Shown in pieces: positions 1 to 5,222 of a DNA stretch of 11,025 nt (positions within the stretch are counted from its first letter, which is position 1; each line of letters opens with the position of its first letter). The stretch is from positions 1-11,025 of the forward strand of contig DLSX01000175.1 of assembly GCA_002500765.1 (NCBI GenBank), written 5' to 3'. The position numbers and the translations under genes are program-made. This DNA is from Neorhizobium sp. UBA7851. GTDB taxonomy: Bacteria > Pseudomonadota > Alphaproteobacteria > Rhizobiales > Rhizobiaceae. Under the pieces are notes generated by a model. It did no database searches. It had not been told where the DNA came from and was given only the letters and a program-made list of their open reading frames with translations.

Positions 1-340
1 GCGCCACGCGGGCAAGACCGGCGCCGATCGCAGCAGTCTGGGACGGGCTTGCCTGTCTGGCCAGCGCGAGCAGCGGCGCAAGTGCATCGGAACTGGAACC
101 GGCAAGCGAGCGAACCTGGCTGGACAGGGTCAGGCCGCCGGACGGAAACTGGGTCAGCAAGGCTTCCGGAGCATCAAGAAAGGCTTGGATGTCGGAATTG
201 GGCATCTTGGCGGGTTCGACGAAACATCCCGCAGCTGGAGCAGTTGTTTGAGCATTAGCCCCTGCAACCGAAAGTATTGCTGAAATTATCGCACCTGCGG
301 CGGCGATCCTAGTGATGTTTTGGATATAACAAGCACGCAT
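1..340 (-). CDS. Unrecognised secreted protein, N-terminal part (truncated by window edge)
   Basis: An open frame runs leftward from ATG at 340 without a stop to the window edge, giving 113 residues. The start is well supported: GGAGAAG (345-351) lies four bases upstream. Residues 1-30 look like a Sec signal peptide, with basic residues at 2 and 11, a hydrophobic Ala/Ile core at 12-27, and a likely cleavage site after Ala-Asn-Ala (28-30). The mature part has one early Cys (39), a Pro/Asp-rich stretch, then a small-residue (Ala, Gly, Ser, Leu) probably helical region. I do not recognise the family. It lies 109 bp downstream of the export lipoprotein gene on the same strand, so co-transcription and a periplasmic role linked to polysaccharide export are possible but only inferred. 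The C-terminus is not visible. Confidence 0.75.
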   Translation of the reverse strand, partial: MRACYIQNITRIAAAGAIISAILSVAGANAQTTAPAAGCFVEPAKMPNSDIQAFLDAPEALLTQFPSGGLTLSSQVRSLAGSSSDALAPLLALARQASPSQTAAIGAGLARVA

Positions 341-449
341 TATACTTCTCCACCTGAGGCACTTCGACTGCAGCTTTTGCATGGATACATGAGGCAATCA
401 AGTCAAAGGTTAAGCCAAAGTTAACGCTGACGAGCGCTTGATACTTACC

Positions 450-1655
450 TCAGCGTAGATCCCGAATGGCGTCACGCGTGGATACCGCATCAGACGTTAC
501 GCCCGAAGCCGTCGACGTTACAGAGTTCAGGATTTCCAGGAACTTCAGGACTTCTACGGAGTCGGAATTCGATACGTAGATGACATCCTTGTCCTGCATC
601 GGGAACTTCTGCACCGCGAAGAAGGCGCCCGGATCACGCAGGTTGGCGCGGAAGATGACCGGGACAGTATCGCCTGTAAACTTTGCCGTATCGACGCCGA
701 GCTTCGACAGGAAGCCCTTTTCAACCGTGCGATAGAGCATGAGCTGGGCGGGGTTGGCGCGGGAATCGAGAAGGCCGCCAGCCTTGCCGAGGGCCTCACC
801 CAGTGTCAAGTTTGATTCTTCGAAATCGAAGCGACCATTCAGGCCGGAAGCACCGAAGGCCAGATAGGTGCGGCGCTCGCGATCAACGAGGATCGTATCG
901 CCGGGTGCGACATAGATATTTTCCGAGGGCGTCGCCACGAGATGATCGTACTGGATGGTTGCGGACTTGCCGCGACGCTGGAGGGTCACGTAGGTTTCGA
1001 CGCCCGGCGCACTCAAGCCGCCAGCTTCCGACAGGACATCCAGGACGCGCTCACCGGCTTCCGTCAATTCAATCTTCGATGGTGTGCGCACATCGCCCAG
1101 GACGGCAACCTGAGCCGAACGGCTCTCGACCTTGGTTATGACGACCTGCGGTTCGATTGCACGGTTTGCCAGGACGTCCTCGATATCACGCTGGACATCC
1201 TCGACTGGACGACCGGAGGCGCGAACACGGCCGGCATAGGGAACGCTGAGCGTACCGTCGCGATCGATGGTCTGCTGCGGCAGCGTTACATAGTTGCCGG
1301 GACGGCTGCCCGCATCGTTGGGGATGAACAAGCCACCGGATTGCGATTCAAAGATGGAAACCTGGACGATGTCACCCACGCCGAGCGGCAGGCTCGGGGC
1401 GCCACCGCGCCCGCCACCGAAGCCGCCGACAAGCGACGTCGTCGTCGCCGACTGGACGAAGTTCAGAACCGTCTTGTTGAGATCGACCAGAGCGTAGTCA
1501 ATGCCGACAGCTTGCGACTTCTTCGCAGACGTCACCTTCGCAGTCGCCTGCGCCTCGACATCCTTGGCCGCCGGACCGGAGCTCGGGAGTGATGTGCAGC
1601 TCGTCAACGCCGTCGTCGACATGATGAAGAAAGTAGCGGCGGCTTTGATTTTCAC
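450..1655 (-). CDS. Polysaccharide export outer-membrane lipoprotein (OPX / Wza / ExoF-like)
   Basis: 401 aa. The start is GTG at 1655, preceded by AGGGGA at a good distance. Residues 1-20 form a lipoprotein signal ending in the lipobox Leu-Thr-Ser-Cys (17-20), so the mature protein should be lipid-anchored at Cys20. A Gly-rich linker (78-85) leads into the Poly_export domain (about 90-175, with LGVGDIVQVSIFES and a later DGTLSVPYAGRV). Two SLBB-type beta-grasp repeats follow (about 181-258, containing VLGDVRTPSKIEL and LSEAGGL; and about 263-362, containing LGEALGKAGGL and DKDVIYVSNSD). An amphipathic C-terminal helix (about 364-390) could cross the outer membrane as in Wza. By family knowledge, such proteins form the outer-membrane and periplasmic channel for Wzy-dependent polymers. 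The next gene upstream on this strand is the ExoQ-like protein. Its own promoter and operator candidate lie at 1754-1781. Assignment to one polymer (succinoglycan, acidic EPS or holdfast-like) cannot be made from sequence alone. Confidence 0.93.
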   Translation of the reverse strand: MKIKAAATFFIMSTTALTSCTSLPSSGPAAKDVEAQATAKVTSAKKSQAVGIDYALVDLNKTVLNFVQSATTTSLVGGFGGGRGGAPSLPLGVGDIVQVSIFESQSGGLFIPNDAGSRPGNYVTLPQQTIDRDGTLSVPYAGRVRASGRPVEDVQRDIEDVLANRAIEPQVVITKVESRSAQVAVLGDVRTPSKIELTEAGERVLDVLSEAGGLSAPGVETYVTLQRRGKSATIQYDHLVATPSENIYVAPGDTILVDRERRTYLAFGASGLNGRFDFEESNLTLGEALGKAGGLLDSRANPAQLMLYRTVEKGFLSKLGVDTAKFTGDTVPVIFRANLRDPGAFFAVQKFPMQDKDVIYVSNSDSVEVLKFLEILNSVTSTASGVTSDAVSTRDAIRDLR

Positions 1656-1753
1656 TTTTTATCCCCTGAAACCCGTCGCCAATAAGCATGAACAGCCTGT
1701 TCTGGCCAGACCACTTACCCTGACCAAATTGAAACAAGTAGTTCTTGCCGACG

Positions 1754-1777
1754 ATCTGTTGCACCCTCGCAACAGAT
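1754..1777. promoter_or_regulatory. Perfect 9-bp inverted repeat, candidate operator of the export gene
   Basis: The arms ATCTGTTGC (1754-1762) and GCAACAGAT (1769-1777) are exact reverse complements separated by six bases. Read on the minus strand, the dyad begins at the last two bases of the TATAAT box (1776-1781), so it spans the expected transcription start. That is a classic position for a repressor site. Neither side has a T-run, so a terminator is unlikely. The regulator is unknown. Confidence 0.55.
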
Positions 1778-1781
1778 TATA
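1776..1781 (-). promoter_or_regulatory. Candidate -10 box for the export lipoprotein gene
   Basis: On the minus strand the sequence is a perfect TATAAT, about 120 bases upstream of the GTG start. At 16-18 bp spacing there is no recognisable -35 (AAACCA or a neighbour). A CTTGCA sits further upstream, at an unsuitable distance. A good -10 with a poor -35 suggests activator dependence or another sigma factor; this is inference. Confidence 0.4.
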
Positions 1782-2014
1782 AACACACGAATAACGAATG
1801 GTTTCGTGCAAGTTAATCCCTTGCCGGGATTGAAAAGATGAATGTTCAAACCGTTAGTTAACGCCCGACGTCCTTACCCGACGCCTCGTCTTAAATCATT
1901 TTCATGGTGTTTTCCTCAACGGGAGCCGAACGAAAGAAAAAATCATCGCTCCATGACAATAAACGACAGAAGATCGTACAATCTACACGTGATACATAAT
2001 CATAACGCTTCGAA

Positions 2015-3448
2015 TCACCGGGCTTGCGATGAATTTCCCGGTGGATTGAGACTGATCGTTAGAAGCGGAGCAAGCAAGGCCGCAAGGATAACAGCCATCC
2101 CCGGGATCTGAAGCGAAAAATCGAACGCCGAATGGATTGCGACCAGAGCAAGCGCGGAAAGGCCGAGTTCCGGCCCGAAGCGCAGGCCTCGCCGCCGATG
2201 CAGGCCTGTGGAGAAGAAGCGGACGAGCGTCGTAAATGTCGCCGCAGTGGCGACCACAAACATGATACCCAAGGTGAAAGCGCCCTCGAGGTAGAGATTG
2301 TGAGCTCGGTTCCACAAGCCATAAAGGCCGCATGCCGGATCGCGATAGCCGGGAAAGACATCCTCGAAACTTGCCAGACCCGTGCCCCAGGGAAAATGTC
2401 CTGCGATTGCCATCACAATGCCAGGCATGACGCAATAGCGACTGTCGCCGAAACCTTGCGCTTCAGCCCGCAGCAACGTCCGCCCCCCCAACATCTGGAG
2501 TAAAAGAAACAGGAGGAGCGCAATTGCAAGCATCTGGATGCCACGCTTCAGCCACGGGACAATCGTGGATACCGGAAGCGGCCGACCCATTCCGTGCCTT
2601 CTCGACCGGCGGAAAAGCCGAAGCACAAGCAGAAGGGAGACGGCAAGAACACTGGAAAGAAGGCCGGCGCGTGACTTCGTCAACATAAGAGCAACGAGCG
2701 AGGCCGAACACCAGAAACCATAACCAAGCGCCGGCAATTTGCGCTCACGATGCCACCAGCGTTGCAGATCGTCCAGGCGAAGGCCCGGATCGCTTAGCGC
2801 GCGGAGCATCAAGGCAAGATTTAGCAATACAACCAGACCGAAATATGTGGCAGCCGTATTTCGGTTGACAAAAAATCCGGTCAGGCTGTCCAGATAGGCG
2901 ATCTTGGGGCCGAAAAGCAAAGTATCGGGCGCAAGTTCGAACTGCAGGATCGACAGAACCGACACGATGCCACCGGACACAGCAAGAACGTTGACCGCAC
3001 CGACAGCCCGATCGTCGGTATCGAACAGCAACAAGGAAAGGATGAAAATTCCGAGCGGCAGAGCGACCCGCAGAGCGGAAGGCCAGTCGTCACCGGGCGT
3101 CAGCGAAATGCTGCCTGCCGTATCCGAGGAAATCTCTGCAACATCCTGCCAGGCGGGCTGCGCAAGGAGACCGGACGGCAGAGACGCGACCTGCAGGACA
3201 ACCCACCCGAAAACCATGACAAGCAGAACGACTGCAAAGACTACTGCCGGCCTGGTCGGGTCCGGTATGCCGCTCGTGACCGATACGACAGCGATCACCG
3301 AAAATACCGGCAAGATCATCAAAACCACGACCTGAATTTCGACGGCACCGTAATTCAAGAGCCCGATCAGGATCGGCGCCCAGAAGAGAAAAACCAATAT
3401 GCCACGCAACGTCCTGCGTCCGGCGCGCTCTAGCGGAAGTCCCGACAT
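2015..3448 (-). CDS. ExoQ-like O-antigen ligase/polymerase family membrane protein
   Basis: 477 aa from ATG at 3448. A TTG ten codons upstream (3478) would extend it, but the ATG has purine-rich GAAGAG and GGGAGG sequences ahead of it and gives a normal N-terminus. It is very hydrophobic, with roughly ten to twelve membrane segments, including about 14-33, 36-58, 67-88, 126-142, 150-170, 199-217, 245-257, 262-279, 303-320, 387-410 and 428-466. Wzy_C/ExoQ-type signatures are visible: GFFVNRNTAATYFG (about 191-204), LTKSRAG (256-262), WGTGLASFEDVFPGYRD (354-370), the RAHNLYLEGA loop (381-390), and HSAFDFSLQIPG near the end (439-450). The 321-386 region between the last membrane segments is the usual large periplasmic loop holding the catalytic Arg and His. 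Such enzymes polymerise or ligate undecaprenyl-linked glycans at the periplasmic face. Its place beside an OPX lipoprotein and divergent from pssA supports exopolysaccharide polymerisation. Confidence 0.88.
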   Translation of the reverse strand: MSGLPLERAGRRTLRGILVFLFWAPILIGLLNYGAVEIQVVVLMILPVFSVIAVVSVTSGIPDPTRPAVVFAVVLLVMVFGWVVLQVASLPSGLLAQPAWQDVAEISSDTAGSISLTPGDDWPSALRVALPLGIFILSLLLFDTDDRAVGAVNVLAVSGGIVSVLSILQFELAPDTLLFGPKIAYLDSLTGFFVNRNTAATYFGLVVLLNLALMLRALSDPGLRLDDLQRWWHRERKLPALGYGFWCSASLVALMLTKSRAGLLSSVLAVSLLLVLRLFRRSRRHGMGRPLPVSTIVPWLKRGIQMLAIALLLFLLLQMLGGRTLLRAEAQGFGDSRYCVMPGIVMAIAGHFPWGTGLASFEDVFPGYRDPACGLYGLWNRAHNLYLEGAFTLGIMFVVATAATFTTLVRFFSTGLHRRRGLRFGPELGLSALALVAIHSAFDFSLQIPGMAVILAALLAPLLTISLNPPGNSSQAR

Positions 3449-3479
3449 TATCTCTTCTGCCCTCCCCCAAACTTCCAAA

Positions 3480-3659
3480 TCAGTCCTTGAACAGTCCTGA
3501 CCTCTTCCAGCAAAGCCGTAACCAAGCCTCGCAAGACAGCTTCGAAATTTTCATACAATACTCAATGGCGCGAGCTTGTAACCAAGTCGCGGATGGGACG
3601 GAAGCATAGAACACAGTAAAAAAAGAAATTACTGTAGCGGTCTTGGCTCGATAATCCAT
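3480..3659 (-). CDS. Possible small secreted protein (59 aa), weak candidate
   Basis: This open frame runs from ATG at 3659 to a stop 31 bases before the ExoQ-like ATG. GAGGA sits seven bases ahead of the ATG. The first 25 residues resemble a signal peptide: Arg4 and Lys6, a Val/Ile/Phe core at 10-18, then Ala-Ser-Val-Pro-Ser-Ala-Thr. The remainder is basic, with Cys at 35, 43 and 50 and four Trp. Against it, codon third positions are less GC-biased than in the neighbouring genes, and I recognise no homologue. The frame also contains two 9-bp GTAACCAAG copies exactly 60 bp apart (3518-3526 and 3578-3586) and an ACAGTAA/TTACTGT dyad. These may instead mark regulatory DNA. Confidence 0.28.
   Translation of the reverse strand: MDYRAKTATVISFFTVFYASVPSATWLQARAIEYCMKISKLSCEAWLRLCWKRSGLFKD
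3613..3635. repeat. Inverted repeat ACAGTAA-N9-TTACTGT
   Basis: Two perfect 7-bp arms (3613-3619 and 3629-3635) flank an A-rich 9-base spacer. The symmetry and spacing suit a dimeric DNA-binding protein. It lies about 170 bp upstream of the ExoQ-like start, inside the weak 59-aa candidate ORF. No T-run follows either arm, so it is not a terminator. Confidence 0.35.
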
Positions 3660-3910
3660 GTACCGATCCTCGCGACACGGACGACGGTTGATTTGCGCCC
3701 AAATCGATAAACATTTCTTCAGGTGCGGAGAGACAGCCCTGACCGCCGCTTCAGCATGAGCCGATCGATTGGCCATCCACAGGCAAAACGTGCTGTTTTC
3801 AAACGCATTCCCGAATTGGCGCGAGATGCGTTCCTCCCGGTTAACGAACTATAAGCCATAAGCGTTGGTCGGGTTTTAACCATGCGCCAAGCCGAGCTAT
3901 TATTGAAATC

Positions 3911-4003
3911 ATGACAAGGCGCTTTAAAAATTATCTTCTGGTTTTCGGTATCTCGCTGACGGTTTGGGCGTTCGCGATCGGGTCACTGATTTATTTCTGG
4001 TAG
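3911..4003 (+). CDS. Small single-span membrane protein, 30 aa
   Basis: The frame runs from ATG at 3911 to TAG at 4001-4003. The product has a short basic N-terminus (MTRRFKN) and one hydrophobic helix from about 8 to 30, ending Ile-Tyr-Phe-Trp. The orientation should be N-in by the positive-inside rule. No Shine-Dalgarno sequence is seen. A TATTAT box (3898-3903) lies seven bases before the ATG, which would allow a leaderless transcript. The best support is ungapped similarity to the 48-aa protein at 9690: both follow M-[ST]-x-R-[FL]-[KR]-N, then V-F at 11-12, Ser15 and Trp19. Seven of the first 19 positions are identical and most others conservative. Function is unknown. Small inner-membrane proteins such as ExoX and PsiA do restrain ExoY/PssA-type enzymes, so a regulatory role is imaginable but unproven. 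Confidence 0.45.
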   Translation: MTRRFKNYLLVFGISLTVWAFAIGSLIYFW

Positions 4004-4089
4004 CCATCAACTCCAGCAACAACACGCCTTGGCAGCAAACCCGATATTCACGCAGGCAGAGGCATATCTTCCACAAGCAGCAATCACAA

Positions 4090-4113
4090 GCCGGAAAGAC
4101 AAGCGTTTCCGGC
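4090..4113. repeat. Hairpin GCCGGAAA-N8-TTTCCGGC after the small ORF
   Basis: Perfect 8-bp arms (4090-4097 and 4106-4113) flank an 8-base loop, about 87 bp after the 30-aa ORF. It could end that transcript, but no T-run follows on either strand, so intrinsic termination is doubtful. It marks the edge of the AT-rich block. Confidence 0.4.
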
Positions 4114-4310
4114 CGAAATAACACGAAAATCTAATATAAAAACACATTCTTTTGTGACTATTACTTGGAATTTTTCATCTTAGTTCGCGTCCAAACAAAG
4201 TAAATACGTTTGATCCAACATCGTATTTAACTATTTTTTAATTTCTTCGCTGACAGCGAGAAACTTGTGCGCTATTAGATCACCGTAAAGTTGATCGATA
4301 ATATAGTTGC
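4114..4310 (+). promoter_or_regulatory. AT-rich promoter/regulatory block upstream of pssA
   Basis: By hand count, 60 of 190 bases (about 32%) in 4121-4310 are G or C, far below the neighbouring genes. The block has T- and A-runs and many T-A steps. AT-boxes near the gene include GATAAT (4297-4302) and TATAGT (4302-4307), with CTTGTG at 4264-4269 as an imperfect rhizobial-like -35. Rhizobial Ros/MucR proteins bind AT-rich DNA with T-A steps and control EPS genes, so this is a reasonable target. No exact transcription start can be given. Confidence 0.45.
4242..4263 (+). repeat. Hairpin in the pssA upstream region
   Basis: TCGCT (4247-4251) pairs with AGCGA (4255-4259) around a three-base loop. 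The stem extends through TTTC (4242-4245) and GAAA (4260-4263) with one bulged T. It ends 47 bases before the pssA ATG. If transcribed it would be a stable leader hairpin; if not, a protein-binding dyad. The choice cannot be made from sequence. Confidence 0.35.
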
Positions 4311-5018
4311 ATGGTGAATCCAGTGAACACCCTACAATTGGACGGACCCGAAGTTTTATCCCCCAATAGCGATGTATCGCAAATGGGATTGAGCCATACG
4401 CGTGCCCGGATTTATTGGCATCTTGCGGCCAAAAGAGCGATGGATATCGTTATTTCCGCCAGCGCACTGGTAATTCTCGCCCCTGTTCTGCTGACGGTGT
4501 GCCTGCTGATCAAGCTCGAAAGCAGGGGGCCTGTCTGCTTTCGGCAGAACCGCTGGGGCAAGGACTGCGCGCTGATCAGGATCTACAAGTTCCGCTCGAT
4601 GTATGTTGATCAATGCGATCATTCGGGTGTGGCGCAGACGGTACAGAACGATCCGCGCATCACTAGAGTTGGCCGCGTCATACGACGCCTGAATATCGAC
4701 GAATTGCCACAATTGCTGAATGTGCTGAAAGGCGACATGTCGCTTGTTGGCCCCCGCTGCCATGCCGTCGGCATGCTTGCGGCCGGCATTCCCTATGAAG
4801 AACTGGTCCCGAACTATAATGATCGGCACGCCATGCGGCCGGGCATGACCGGACTTGCCCAAATGCGTGGATTGCGAGGACCGACCGACCGGGCATCAAA
4901 GGCAAGAGCGCGGATAGCCTGCGACCTCCACTATGTGCAGAATTTCTCGCTTTGGATGGATATTTCCATCATGGCAGGAACCGTCTATTCCGAACTCAAG
5001 GGCGGCAACGGGTTTTGA
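4311..5018 (+). CDS. pssA: PssA/ExoY-type undecaprenyl-phosphate sugar phosphotransferase
   Basis: 235 aa. It starts a polysaccharide repeat unit by moving a hexose-1-phosphate from a UDP-sugar to undecaprenyl phosphate at the inner membrane; in R. leguminosarum PssA this is the first EPS step. Residues 40-44 (AKRAMD) lead into one membrane segment or re-entrant hairpin (about 46-68). Family motifs follow: the basic segment with RWGKD (81-85), YKFRSM (92-97), the catalytic Asp-Glu of DELPQLLNVLKGDMSLVGPR (130-149), and RPGMTGLAQMRG (176-187). There is no N-terminal CoA-binding-like region, so it is the short monotopic class. VGPR is followed by Cys-His, not the Pro of ExoY; from memory this matches rhizobial PssA better than ExoY. 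The ATG at 4311 lacks a clear ribosome site, and Met26 (4386) is an alternative start close to the common family length. The 204-bp gap to noeK may hide a separate promoter. Confidence 0.9.
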   Translation: MVNPVNTLQLDGPEVLSPNSDVSQMGLSHTRARIYWHLAAKRAMDIVISASALVILAPVLLTVCLLIKLESRGPVCFRQNRWGKDCALIRIYKFRSMYVDQCDHSGVAQTVQNDPRITRVGRVIRRLNIDELPQLLNVLKGDMSLVGPRCHAVGMLAAGIPYEELVPNYNDRHAMRPGMTGLAQMRGLRGPTDRASKARARIACDLHYVQNFSLWMDISIMAGTVYSELKGGNGF

Positions 5019-5222
5019 CCATGGCCGGCCTCATTCATTGGTGACCGACGCCGACACCTCATCAGCGATCACAATGCCGACCCCATTGCGGCCAGGCCTT
5101 CAACCCGCACATTTTTTCTGCTGACCATCATAAGATTTTGACGTTAAATATGTTTCCTGAAAAGCAGGCGAGATCCGAGCGTATCGTCTAGTATATGGGG
5201 ATTGCAACTTAGTGGATTGGCA
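5019..5222 (+). other. 204-bp spacer between pssA and noeK
   Basis: No gene is seen. A weak promoter candidate pairs CTGACC (5121-5126) with TTAAAT (5144-5149) at 17 bp. A separate TTGACG (5138-5143) has no -10 at normal distance. No intrinsic terminator follows pssA, so read-through into noeK is possible. Confidence 0.3.

Larger units (their letters stand above)
1656..2014. other. 359-bp intergenic region upstream of the export lipoprotein gene
   Basis: There is no convincing gene here. Both flanking genes are on the minus strand. The part nearest the lipoprotein gene carries a perfect TATAAT box and a 9-bp dyad (annotated separately). Further upstream are two copies of ACGAAT seven bases apart (1787-1792 and 1794-1799), two copies of CCCGACG (1864-1870 and 1877-1883), and a 6-bp inverted repeat AATCCC/GGGATT (1815-1831). 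No obvious intrinsic terminator follows the ExoQ-like stop at 2015. Confidence 0.6.
3449..4310. other. Long divergent intergenic region between exoQ-like gene and pssA
   Basis: About 860 bp separate the divergent ExoQ-like and PssA starts. The region holds two small ORF candidates (minus 3480-3659, plus 3911-4003), several inverted repeats (3613-3635, 4090-4113, 4242-4263) and an AT-rich block. By family knowledge, pssA of Rhizobium leguminosarum also has an unusually long upstream regulatory region with RosR/MucR-type and other sites, so heavy regulation here would fit. I see no sequence that I can firmly assign to a named regulator. Confidence 0.55.

Noticed and set aside
423..439. Short hairpin just after the export lipoprotein stop as a terminator
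   Set aside because: Only a 4-bp perfect stem plus weak pairs, and the following TTAACTTT is a poor T-run; the next gene is on the same strand.
942..1592. 216-aa plus-strand open frame over the export lipoprotein gene
   Set aside because: Antisense shadow; the minus frame has the lipobox, Poly_export and SLBB motifs.
1891..1917. Minus-strand GAGGAA followed by a five-codon frame (ATG-AAA-ATG-ATT-TAA), leader-peptide-like
   Set aside because: Too short to support, no attenuator hairpin with a T-run follows, and it lies upstream of the candidate promoter.
1842..2111. 89-aa plus-strand open frame in the intergenic region and exoQ-like 3' end
   Set aside because: No ribosome site, unusual composition, overlaps a real gene in antisense.
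3802..3832. Inverted repeat AACGCAT-N17-ATGCGTT
   Set aside because: Seven-base arms with a long spacer are expected by chance in a region of this size.
3924..4124. 66-aa minus-strand open frame opposite the 30-aa ORF
   Set aside because: No ribosome site, composition not protein-like, and it ends inside the opposite small ORF; I prefer the plus frame, which has a paralogue-like match.
4153..4168. TGTGA half-site as a CRP box before pssA
   Set aside because: The second half is not TCACA-like at the required spacing.
4356..4862. 168-aa minus-strand open frame over pssA
   Set aside because: Shadow of the transferase gene, with no domain and no ribosome site.
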